Part shown: positions 1-6,083 of the stretch, piece by piece | Numbering within the stretch: the first letter of the stretch is position 1 | Layout of the letters: each line of letters starts with the position of its first letter | Program-made: the position numbers and the translations under genes | Assembly (NCBI RefSeq): GCF_008807375.1 | Contig: NZ_CP043311.1 | Coordinates: 2,274,001-2,338,000 of the forward strand | DNA: 64,000 nt | Direction of reading: 5' to 3' | From: Pseudomonas lalkuanensis | GTDB lineage: Bacteria > Pseudomonadota > Gammaproteobacteria > Pseudomonadales > Pseudomonadaceae | Notes under the pieces: generated by a model | Databases searched by the model: none | Seen by the model: the letters and a program-made list of their open reading frames with translations, nothing else | Told to the model about the DNA's origin: nothing

Positions 1-338
1 CGGCCTGGGAGCGCTGGAACGAGGGCGAGATGCTGCGCAACGATCCGCGCGGCGGCTTCCTTTTCGGCGGTGCCTTCTGCGAGGAATATCGCGGCAAGGT
101 TGGCAGTCAGGCCTTCATCGCCGACAACGAGGCGTACCTGGTGCCGGAAGGCGTGGCCGATCTGTTCATCACTCGCTTCGCCCCGGCGGACTACATGGAA
201 ACTGCCAACACCCTGGGTCTGCCGAAGTATGCGAAGCAGGAACCGCTGCGCATGAATCGCGGCATCGAGTTCGAGGCGCAGTCAAATCCGCTGAACCTCT
301 GCACTCGCCCCGGTGCGATCATCAAGCTGACCGCCTGA
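1..338 (+). CDS. Phage major capsid protein, C-terminal part (capsid protein E family)
   Basis: The reading frame enters from the left edge, so the N-terminus is missing. The visible 112 residues have the typical end of the lambda gpE-like capsid family: a FIADNEAYLVPEGV strand, an APADYMETANTLG segment and the closing EAQSNPLNLCTRPGAIIKL. Capsid protein E forms the icosahedral head shell. The next gene starts on the last base of this stop codon, so the two are translationally coupled. Confidence 0.85.
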   Translation, partial: AWERWNEGEMLRNDPRGGFLFGGAFCEEYRGKVGSQAFIADNEAYLVPEGVADLFITRFAPADYMETANTLGLPKYAKQEPLRMNRGIEFEAQSNPLNLCTRPGAIIKLTA

Positions 339-670
339 TGAGCCGCCAGCAGCTGAAAGAGCGGGCAGCCCGCGCCATTTTCCAGCGCATGCGTGAAGAG
401 AATGGCCAGGGCGATCCCGATTTGGGCTCTTACAACGAACCAGGTGTTCCGCCGATCCACGATCTGGAGCTCGTCATCCTGCGGGATGTCGAGCGGGTCG
501 GGCCGGACGGCATGCTGGTGGTCGATCACGCACAGATCAGCGTGCTGGCGTGCCAGCTTCCGAAGGTTCGTCGAGAGGGTCTCTTCGTGGCTGGCTGCCA
601 GCGCTGGCGTGTAACCGCCCCAATTCGCAATGACGGCGTGATAGTCACCGCCGCGGTAATGCCGGCATGA
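338..670 (+). CDS. Putative phage head-tail joining protein
   Basis: A 110-residue protein between the capsid and a gpZ-like minor tail gene, the place where siphophages keep head completion or head-tail adaptor proteins. It has a helical N-terminus (QLKERAARAIFQRM) followed by strands with LELVILRDVERVG and MLVVDHAQISVL. I do not recognise a named family with certainty, so the function is inferred from position and size. It overlaps the next gene by four bases. Confidence 0.55.
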   Translation: MSRQQLKERAARAIFQRMREENGQGDPDLGSYNEPGVPPIHDLELVILRDVERVGPDGMLVVDHAQISVLACQLPKVRREGLFVAGCQRWRVTAPIRNDGVIVTAAVMPA

Positions 671-1284
671 GCGGTCTGCGCGTCGAGTTCAAGGGAGGCA
701 AGGAGGCGCTGGCGCGCCTCGATGCCATCCCTGCCAAGGCCAAGATGGCCGTGGTCATGGCGCTGAACGACACCGGCGAGTCGCTGCGGGCCGACGTGCT
801 GCGCGAGATTGGCGCCGAGGTGAACATCAAGCGCGTATTGCTTCGAGAGCGAATCCGCCTCACCCGGGCGACCAAGGGCCGGATGGCCGTTCGCATCTGG
901 GCGATGAAGAAGGGCCTGGTGCTCAGTCACTTTCCGCACAAGCAGCTGTGGAAGAAGGGGAAGAACGGCAAGCGTAGGCCGGCTGGTGTTCAGGTGAATG
1001 TTTCGGGCCGGACCTCGGTCATGGATGGCGCATTCATCGTCAAGTCGGCGGGCTCTGGCAGCACCGACGGCCTGATCTTCGTCCGCTATGGCCCGAAGCG
1101 AGAGATGAGCGAGCGCCGCGGCGCTGGCCCGAATGGGTATGACTTGCTGCGTCAACGCATCCGCGCCCTGTACGGCCCATCGCCGTCGCAGATCCTGAAT
1201 ACCCGAAAGCCTGACTTCGAAGCGCAGGGGGAGAACATCCTCGAGCGCGAAGTCAGGCGCCAACTCGAAAGGGCCAAGCTTTGA
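667..1284 (+). CDS. Minor tail protein, gpZ-like
   Basis: A 205-residue basic protein that looks like the prophage minor tail protein Z family (lambda gpZ), which works near the head-tail junction. The N-terminal part has the usual conversion of many small residues into a helix (AKAKMAVVMALNDTGESL), then alternating strands and a basic middle stretch. It overlaps both neighbours by a few bases in one late operon. The family call rests on pattern and position and was not searched. Confidence 0.6.
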   Translation: MSGLRVEFKGGKEALARLDAIPAKAKMAVVMALNDTGESLRADVLREIGAEVNIKRVLLRERIRLTRATKGRMAVRIWAMKKGLVLSHFPHKQLWKKGKNGKRRPAGVQVNVSGRTSVMDGAFIVKSAGSGSTDGLIFVRYGPKREMSERRGAGPNGYDLLRQRIRALYGPSPSQILNTRKPDFEAQGENILEREVRRQLERAKL

Positions 1285-1748
1285 GCCAGAACCCACTGAA
1301 CCTGGTGGATCAGGTGCTGATCGACCGGCTTTCGACGATCACGCCAGCCAACGGCTACTTCACCGATATCGGCACCCGCATCCACACCAAGTGGATTGGC
1401 GCGCTGTTGGATGTCGAGGACCTGGCCTATCCCTGCATCACCATTCAGCCGGACGAGTGTCCGCCAGCACTCGCTGGCGCAGGAGTTTGGCAGTTTCACC
1501 TGGGCCGCAAGGTTATCGGCCTGGCCAAGCCCGACCACCCTGATGACTGCCTCGCACAGCTCAACGATATCGCTGCCGACCTGGCGCGCTGCCTCCATGT
1601 TCAGGAAGGCATGCCCAACCCCTGGGGCCAGAGCGGCCCGCGCAAGGTGGTCCTGAAATCCATCAGCCAGTTCCAGCCGGACCATGAAGTGCCGGTTGGA
1701 ACGGTTTCCATCCCCGTGCAGCTGCACGTCGTCCTCCCCGGAGAGTAA
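1281..1748 (+). CDS. Putative tail terminator protein (gpU-like)
   Basis: A 155-residue protein in the tail terminator position, between gpZ and the tail tube. Tail terminators cap the growing tail and set the joint with the head. The start is a TTG overlapping the TGA of the previous gene (TTGA), and no in-frame ATG lies nearby, so translation probably depends on reinitiation. The assignment is by size and order; the sequence itself (LNLVDQVLIDRLSTI, IPVQLHVVLPGE) is only generally like this class. Confidence 0.55.
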   Translation: MSQNPLNLVDQVLIDRLSTITPANGYFTDIGTRIHTKWIGALLDVEDLAYPCITIQPDECPPALAGAGVWQFHLGRKVIGLAKPDHPDDCLAQLNDIAADLARCLHVQEGMPNPWGQSGPRKVVLKSISQFQPDHEVPVGTVSIPVQLHVVLPGE

Positions 1749-1752
1749 CCCC

Positions 1753-1947
1753 ATGTCGAGAAGCAACGACCCCGCTGCCCAGCAGCCGGGGCTGGTCGAG
1801 GTGCGCCTGGCGAAACCTCACACCCACAAGGGCCAGCAGAAGAAGGCTGGCGAAACCATCACTGTCACCGCCGATCGCAAGGCCTGGCTGGAATCCCAGG
1901 GCGTAGTCGAAGACGGCACTCAGCAGGAGGAATCCAGCAATGGCTGA
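1753..1947 (+). CDS. Small phage protein of the tail region
   Basis: A 64-residue protein just before the tail tube gene. It has one folded segment of about 45 residues (LVEVRLAKPHTHKGQQKKAG then a helix ending AWLESQGVV) resembling the small DUF7210-like proteins seen next to tail genes. The start is the ATG four bases after the preceding stop. It overlaps the tail tube start by eight bases. Role unknown. Confidence 0.6.
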   Translation: MSRSNDPAAQQPGLVEVRLAKPHTHKGQQKKAGETITVTADRKAWLESQGVVEDGTQQEESSNG

Positions 1948-2683
1948 TCTTCGCGGCGCTTTCCTGGGGGTAGGCAAGATCTACCTCGAAGACCTGGATC
2001 TGCCCAAGGGCCTGATCCACATCGGCAACTGCAACAGCCTCAGCTACGAGGCCACTCCGCAGGAGATCGAGGAGCAGGACTACACCACCCCTGGTGGTGG
2101 CCTGGATGCCTCGGTTCAGCGCATCACGGCGGTGAACGTCAACTACAACGCCCGCCACTTCAAGGCAGAGAACATGGCTCGCGCCCTGTACGGCAACGCC
2201 ACCAGTGTGGCCGCTGGCACTGTCACCGGCGAGGCGAAGAAGGCCTGGCCGGGCGCGCTGCTGGTGCTGGATCACCCGGGCGCCACCAACGTGGTCATCA
2301 CCCCGGCGGCCGGCGGCGCTGCCCTGGTGCTGAACACCGACTACACCCTGAACGCCGCGGGGTTCCCCGAGTTCACCGAGGCCGGGGCCGTTACCTCCGC
2401 CGGGATGGATGTCGAAATCGACTACTCCTACGCCAAGCACGTGACCATCCAGGCCCTGGTGAAGTCCGGCAAGCGCTACCGCATGGTGTTCGTCGGCCTC
2501 AACGAGGCACGCTCCGGCAAACCCGTGGTGGTCGAGGTGCACCGCGTGAACCACTCGCCGGCCAGCCTGGGCTTCATCGGCGACGAGTTCCAGGGCATGG
2601 AGTTCACCGCCAAGTGCGAGAAGGACCCGACCAAGACCGGCACTGGTGTGTCGCAGTACCTGGTGATCAAGGACGTGGACTGA
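1940..2683 (+). CDS. Major tail tube protein
   Basis: A 247-residue protein in the tail tube position. The N-terminus (GAFLGVGKIYLEDLD) and the middle segment with DYTLNAAGFPEFTEAGAV have the strand-rich look of siphophage tube subunits, and KHVTIQALVKSGKRYRMVFVGLN is typical for this class. It would polymerise into the tail tube. It ends just before a strong terminator, so transcription of the head and early tail genes stops here, which is unusual because the rest of the tail genes lie 2.7 kb downstream. Confidence 0.65.
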   Translation: MADLRGAFLGVGKIYLEDLDLPKGLIHIGNCNSLSYEATPQEIEEQDYTTPGGGLDASVQRITAVNVNYNARHFKAENMARALYGNATSVAAGTVTGEAKKAWPGALLVLDHPGATNVVITPAAGGAALVLNTDYTLNAAGFPEFTEAGAVTSAGMDVEIDYSYAKHVTIQALVKSGKRYRMVFVGLNEARSGKPVVVEVHRVNHSPASLGFIGDEFQGMEFTAKCEKDPTKTGTGVSQYLVIKDVD

Positions 2684-2692
2684 CGGAAATGA

Positions 2693-2721
2693 AAAGCCCC
2701 GCTCTTGGGCGGGGCTTTTTC
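2693..2721. terminator. Bidirectional intrinsic terminator after the tail tube gene
   Basis: AAAAGCCCCGC ... GCGGGGCTTTTT forms a GC-rich hairpin with A-run on the left and T-run on the right. It can end the tail tube transcript and also the converging repressor transcript. Confidence 0.85.
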
Positions 2722-3187
2722 AGGGTTCGGTCTTCGGCTTTTTTCTAAGCCAGCCGAACGTAGATTCCTCATCCTCGTCGGTCCATTCCTTGCCAGCGGC
2801 TATCGCGTCGCGCTTGATCATGTTGCCCAGGATGAAATTGAACGCATCATCCAGGGGCATGCCGCTCTCCTCGGCCGCGTCGTAGATTCTGTCCATCAGC
2901 TCCGAAGGAACGACGATGTGGATGTCTTCCTGTCCAGATTCGCTACCAGTAAGCACTACTTTCTTCAGCCCCTGCTCAATGCGGGTTTTGGTAAAGGCGT
3001 CGATTTCGACATTTAGTGCTTTCGCCAGCTTCATTACGGCTGATAGGCGAGGAGTCGATTTCCCAGACTCGTAACGGGTGATTTGCGGAAGGCTAACGCC
3101 GCTTTTTTCCGCTAGCTCACGCTGGGTCATGCCAGCTTCAGCTCGGAACCAGACTAAGCGCTCTGCGAAGTCAACAAAATTGGTCAT
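2720..3187 (-). CDS. XRE-type repressor with a C-terminal ribbon-helix-helix segment
   Basis: A 155-residue DNA-binding protein. Residues 5-60 are a classic HTH_XRE (LVWFRAEAGMTQRELAEKSG ... ITRYESGKSTP). After a linker, residues 85-125 look like a second DNA-binding fold: a short strand (DIHIVVPSEL), a helix and PLDDAFNFILGNMIKR, as in Arc/Mnt ribbon-helix-helix proteins. It is divergent from the Arc-like/antirepressor operon across a 186-base gap with a perfect palindrome, the place mnt has in P22 immI. It probably represses its own gene and the operon facing it. The HTH is clear; the ribbon-helix-helix call is inferred. Confidence 0.75.
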   Translation of the reverse strand: MTNFVDFAERLVWFRAEAGMTQRELAEKSGVSLPQITRYESGKSTPRLSAVMKLAKALNVEIDAFTKTRIEQGLKKVVLTGSESGQEDIHIVVPSELMDRIYDAAEESGMPLDDAFNFILGNMIKRDAIAAGKEWTDEDEESTFGWLRKKPKTEP

Positions 3188-3255
3188 CGTCCCTTCTACT
3201 GTCAGTTCGGATCGTGTCCTTGCTTTGCCAACAAGGTAAAGCCTGAGGGATGAAG

Positions 3256-3273
3256 TTTACCGTTAACGGTAAA
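3256..3273. promoter_or_regulatory. Palindromic operator in the repressor/antirepressor gap
   Basis: TTTACCGTTAACGGTAAA is a perfect 18-base palindrome. A partial repeat, AAACGGTA, follows at 3275-3282. It lies between the divergent repressor and the Arc-like gene, upstream of the rightward promoter. The XRE-type repressor is the likely binder. Confidence 0.7.
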
Positions 3274-3308
3274 TAAACGGTATTCGAAACGATGACAAAC
3301 GATTCTGT

Positions 3309-3337
3309 TTGACAGATGATGATTTGCGATGTTGAAT
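3309..3337 (+). promoter_or_regulatory. Probable promoter of the Arc-like/antirepressor operon
   Basis: A perfect TTGACA box (3309-3314) is followed after 17 bases by TTGAAT (3332-3337). The Arc-like gene starts 37 bases downstream. The palindromic operator lies just upstream. Confidence 0.55.
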
Positions 3338-3373
3338 GATTACAAATGATAGATAACGACAGGAGGTGACGTT

Positions 3374-3529
3374 ATGGATGTGCAAAAGAAGGCGATCGGG
3401 GTTCGGATGCCCGAAGACCTGAAGGAGTGGCTGAGTGAGCAGGCCGAGAAAAACTCGAGAAGCGTCAGTGGGGAGATCGTCCATCGACTCCGCCAGAGCA
3501 GGGAGCAAGAGCGTGAATCGAAGATCTAG
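3374..3529 (+). CDS. Arc-like ribbon-helix-helix repressor
   Basis: A 51-residue protein with an excellent ribosome binding site (AGGAGG, eight bases before ATG). It reads as an Arc-type ribbon-helix-helix: strand IGVRMPEDLKEWL, then SEQAEKNSRSVSGEIVHRL, close to the P22 Arc pattern RSVNSEIYQRV. In P22, Arc represses the ant operon in which it lies. Here too it is the first gene of an operon whose second gene is an antirepressor. The phage role is inferred from this layout. Confidence 0.85.
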   Translation: MDVQKKAIGVRMPEDLKEWLSEQAEKNSRSVSGEIVHRLRQSREQERESKI

Positions 3530-3535
3530 CGGGCA

Positions 3536-3600
3536 TGAAAAAGCCCCAGGTGCGCCAACACCTGAGGCTTCGGATGTGAAAACTTTCGACGGAGTTCACG
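3536..3600 (-). ncRNA. Candidate antisense RNA over the antirepressor start (sar-like)
   Basis: On the minus strand a promoter-like pair, TTGCGA (3634-3629) and TACTAT (3612-3607) with 16-base spacing, would start a transcript near 3600. It would run over the antirepressor ribosome binding site (GGAG, 3591-3594) and end at a hairpin with a T-run (3541-3570, T-run to about 3538). The length, about 65 bases, and position match the P22 sar RNA between arc and ant. Promoter boxes are only 4/6 each, so this is a prediction. Confidence 0.42.
3541..3570 (-). terminator. Hairpin in the antirepressor leader, intrinsic terminator on the minus strand
   Basis: AAGCC-CC-AGGTG pairs with CACCT-GA-GGCTT around a six-base loop. 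An A-run precedes it on the plus strand, so the T-run lies on the minus strand. No T-run follows on the plus strand. It sits between the Arc-like gene and the antirepressor. Confidence 0.6.
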
Positions 3601-3602
3601 AG

Positions 3603-4595
3603 ATGAATAGTACCGCAAAAGCGGCAGATCGCAATGTCCAGACCCAGACAGCCAAGATCATTCCGTTCCGCAATGCCAAGCTGATGCTGGTCAGCCATGA
3701 AGGGCAGCCCTTCGTTCCGATGAAGCCAGTGGTGGAGGGGATGGGGCTTGCTTGGCAGGCGCAGCATGCGAAGCTTTCCAGCGGTCGCTTCAATTCAACT
3801 ATCACGGAAATCGTGATAGTTGCAGAGGACGGGAAAAAACGGGAAATGACCTGCCTCCCGCTCCGCAAGTTGACCGGGTGGCTGATGTCGATTCACCCGA
3901 ACAAGGTTCGGCCAGAGCTTCGCGATGGAATCATCGCCTACCAGAACGAATGCGACGATGCGCTCTGGGCATACTGGAACGAGGGTGAGGCGGTGAACCC
4001 CAGGAAGGCGCGTAAGACGAAGGCGCTACCCAATGGCCTGACCGAGGAACAGCAGGACAGCATCAAGGCCCTGGTCAAGGCTCGCGCCGAATGCCTGCCG
4101 AAGGACAAGCGCGCCAAGGCCACCATCACCTGCTGGTCTGCGCTGAAGTCCAAGTTTGGTTGCAGCTACAAGGAAATCAGCCCGGAGCACTTCACCGATG
4201 CACTGAGCCTGGTTGCCCGAATCGTCCTGGAAGGTGAGCTTCTGGAGGCGGAGGCGCCGAGGCCCCTGGGCCAGCTGGAGATCGACTTCACCGTGGCCAA
4301 GTGGATCGCAAGCGATCCGAATGGCTTCCGGCTCGCCAGCCTGAGCAGGGATGATCGTATTGGTCTGCCGATCAGGGTGGTGAGCAGCATGGACTCCAAG
4401 TCGCCCATCTACGAATTGCTGCAGATGCTGGAGGATGCTGGCTACCAGATCGAGGCCTGCAAGCTGGAACTGATGGCACTGAAGGACCACGTCGACGTGA
4501 TGCATGGCGTGATGGGCAACCTGCAAAGGGCCTTGGAAAACACGATGCAACGATCCATTCTCTGGAACTGCCGAACCAAAAGGAGTGCAGTGTGA
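3603..4595 (+). CDS. Phage antirepressor (P22 Ant-like)
   Basis: A 330-residue protein with a P22_AR_N-type N-terminal domain: KIIPFRNAKLMLVSHEGQPF, then VPMKPVVEGMGLAWQAQHAKL and the end of the domain around LPLRKLTGWLMSIHPNKV. The C-terminal part includes a helical P22 Ant-like region (KSKFGCSYKEISPEHFTDAL). Antirepressors of this type bind prophage repressors and trigger induction. The ATG at 3603 with GGAG upstream is preferred over an upstream in-frame start that would run through the Arc-like gene in another frame. Its leader has a hairpin and a likely antisense RNA. Confidence 0.85.
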   Translation: MNSTAKAADRNVQTQTAKIIPFRNAKLMLVSHEGQPFVPMKPVVEGMGLAWQAQHAKLSSGRFNSTITEIVIVAEDGKKREMTCLPLRKLTGWLMSIHPNKVRPELRDGIIAYQNECDDALWAYWNEGEAVNPRKARKTKALPNGLTEEQQDSIKALVKARAECLPKDKRAKATITCWSALKSKFGCSYKEISPEHFTDALSLVARIVLEGELLEAEAPRPLGQLEIDFTVAKWIASDPNGFRLASLSRDDRIGLPIRVVSSMDSKSPIYELLQMLEDAGYQIEACKLELMALKDHVDVMHGVMGNLQRALENTMQRSILWNCRTKRSAV

Positions 4596-4870
4596 CGGAA
4601 CCCAACTACGAGGCGATTGGCCGGTACACCCATCTGGTGGGTGAGCTGGATTCGCTGTCCATGAAGCGCCGGTCCTTGTTCACCCGGATCGTGGGTGTGT
4701 TGAAGAACGCCAACGAGAACCCGCGCGAAAGCAAGGTGCCGCGCAAGTGCAACTTCGAGGCCGTGCGCGAGCTGTTGGACGAAGCGGAGGCGTTGGACAA
4801 GACCATCCGCTCCACGGTTGACCAGGTGAACGAGTTGGCACCCTTGGCGGACAAGCCAGCCATCAGCTAG
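4592..4870 (+). CDS. Hypothetical protein coupled to the antirepressor
   Basis: A 92-residue, helical, charged protein that I do not recognise. The start is a GTG that overlaps the antirepressor stop (GTGA), with AAAGGAG upstream. Residues 45-85 (FEAVRELLDEAEALDKTI) look like a coiled coil. It belongs to the antirepressor operon and may act with it, but nothing in the sequence shows how. Confidence 0.65.
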   Translation: MTEPNYEAIGRYTHLVGELDSLSMKRRSLFTRIVGVLKNANENPRESKVPRKCNFEAVRELLDEAEALDKTIRSTVDQVNELAPLADKPAIS

Positions 4871-4895
4871 CCGCACAGTACCTGCCTGAACTACA

Positions 4896-4923
4896 TTCCC
4901 TCCCATCTTGAGATGGGAGGGAA
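4896..4923 (+). promoter_or_regulatory. Perfect hairpin covering the ribosome binding site of the next gene
   Basis: A 13-base arm starting TTCCCTCCCATCT is followed by TG and its exact complement ending GGGAGGGAA. The purine-rich 3' arm is the only good Shine-Dalgarno region for the ATG at 4929. Folding in the mRNA would hide it. There is no T-run, so it is not a standard terminator. Confidence 0.6.
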
Positions 4924-4928
4924 AGGCT

Positions 4929-5378
4929 ATGTCCAAGGATAGGCCGGCGAAGCACTTGCACCCGGCGTATACGGCGTTCGCGTTGCTGGTGATGGTTCCA
5001 TTGCTGATCTGGTGGAAGGCGGGGGAAACTCCGAAGGAAGGCCACGAGGCCCCAGCCCCTGAGCAGTCAGCGGCTGGAACTCCCCAGGCGAAGCAACTGG
5101 CCCCTGAAATCATTCACGGAATGCAGACTGCTGAGTACCGCAAGCGTCAGACAAAAAACGGCTTGTTCATTGGTATGCGTCGAGCCGATCTGAACGAGTA
5201 TGAGGTTTGGCGGCATCCAGAGTCTGTTGGGAAAGTCGACCTATCGGATGGTGAAGTAACGATTTTGACCTACCGGGCCGGGTTCGATGGTGAGCTTATT
5301 CAACTGCTATTTCATGACGACAGCCTGATAGATATAGATTGCGATCCAGGTTGCGCCGCTCCTGATTCAAAACATTGA
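4929..5378 (+). CDS. Membrane-anchored phage protein, possible lysogenic conversion factor
   Basis: A 149-residue protein with one N-terminal membrane segment (YTAFALLVMVPLLIWW, residues 15-30), a flexible Glu/Pro/Ala linker and a folded domain facing the periplasm (GLFIGMRRADLNEYEVW ... LIDIDCDPGC). The ATG at 4929 is chosen for its purine-rich upstream region, which lies in a perfect hairpin. The gene is flanked by that hairpin and a terminator and has no role in tail building that I can see. A superinfection exclusion or host-modifying role is possible but is inference. Confidence 0.65.
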   Translation: MSKDRPAKHLHPAYTAFALLVMVPLLIWWKAGETPKEGHEAPAPEQSAAGTPQAKQLAPEIIHGMQTAEYRKRQTKNGLFIGMRRADLNEYEVWRHPESVGKVDLSDGEVTILTYRAGFDGELIQLLFHDDSLIDIDCDPGCAAPDSKH

Positions 5379-5388
5379 GCACTAACAG

Positions 5389-5411
5389 AACCCGCTTCGG
5401 CGGGTTTTTTA
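5389..5411 (+). terminator. Intrinsic terminator closing the regulatory module
   Basis: AACCCGCTTCGGCGGGTTTTTT is a short GC stem with UUCG loop and T-run, 11 bases after the membrane-protein stop. Confidence 0.9.
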
Positions 5412-5424
5412 TTGGAGGAACGAA

Positions 5425-5892
5425 ATGTCAGAAAGCGTCGACGACAGCCTCACACGGTTCCTCGGTGATCCTGTTGAAGTGCCGCTTCGGGCCAAGGGTT
5501 TTTCGGTCTATCCAATCCAGCTGGAGCAGATCCCGGCAGTCAACAAACTCATTGATACGATGCGTCCGCAACTTCAGGAGTTGGCAAGGCAACTAGACCA
5601 GGCCCGAGAAAACGGAGCAGACCTGTCTACGATGTTCGAGCGGGCGCTGGAGCAGCTCGATATTCTGTCGCTGGTCGATGAGCACCGTGATTCCCTGACG
5701 GAGCTGTGCTCGCTACTGACGCACCGTCCGGCAGAGGATGTTGGTCGGCTTGGAATCGATGACTTCCTCGGCCTGTTACTGGCACTGGTTGAGCTGAACC
5801 TCGATTTTTTCTACCTGCGCCTCCGGCCGCAGCTTCGGGTGAACCTGGTTCGCCTGGCCGAGGCGATATCTTCGAAGCAGCGCAGCGCCTGA
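5425..5892 (+). CDS. Tail assembly chaperone, short form (gpG-like)
   Basis: A 155-residue protein directly before the tape measure gene, where siphophages keep the G/GT tail chaperones. It has the usual alpha-helical make-up (VNKLIDTMRPQLQELARQLDQA ... LGLLLALVELNLDFFYLRL). The start has GGAGGAACGAA ahead of ATG. A T_TTT_TTC slip site near its 3' end allows a longer product. Such chaperones coat the tape measure protein during tail assembly and are absent from the virion. Confidence 0.75.
   Translation: MSESVDDSLTRFLGDPVEVPLRAKGFSVYPIQLEQIPAVNKLIDTMRPQLQELARQLDQARENGADLSTMFERALEQLDILSLVDEHRDSLTELCSLLTHRPAEDVGRLGIDDFLGLLLALVELNLDFFYLRLRPQLRVNLVRLAEAISSKQRSA
5805..5811 (+). other. Programmed -1 frameshift site in the tail chaperone gene
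   Basis: In the G frame the bases read GAT TTT TTC TAC, so the heptamer T_TTT_TTC is of the X_XXY_YYZ type. After a -1 slip the frame is open without a stop for about 250 bases, to 6065, just before the tape measure gene. Confidence 0.8.
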
Positions 5893-6065
5893 TTCAGCAC
5901 GGGCATTCTCCGGAGGGCATCCGTCGAATGACCCTTGCACAGGTGCGCAGTTACCTTGCCGCGATCAATGAAGAAGAGCGCCGCCGTGACCGGATGCTGC
6001 TCTACATCGCCCGTGCGGCTGGAGCCAAGGCCGAAGACTTCAAGAGCTTCCTCAAGGCTCTATAA
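5811..6065 (+). CDS. Tail chaperone frameshift extension (gpT-like part of a GT fusion)
   Basis: The -1 frame entered at the slip site first encodes a Pro/Gly/Ala-rich linker of about 18 residues (LPAPPAAASGEPGSPGRGD), then a helical domain (FEAAQRLIQHGHSPEG ... MTLAQVRSYLAAINEEE) ending FLKAL-stop. The fusion would be about 213 residues. An ATG at 5928 in the same frame could only make a 45-residue piece. This is the standard G/GT arrangement of siphophage tails, where the T part contacts the tail tube subunit. Confidence 0.75.
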   Translation, partial: LPAPPAAASGEPGSPGRGDIFEAAQRLIQHGHSPEGIRRMTLAQVRSYLAAINEEERRRDRMLLYIARAAGAKAEDFKSFLKAL

Positions 6066-6083
6066 CCCCTGAAAGGACAGATC

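Noticed and set aside
3435..3602. Upstream extension of the antirepressor frame
   Set aside because: It would overlap the Arc-like gene in another frame and run through the leader hairpin. The ATG at 3603 has a ribosome binding site and matches the domain start.
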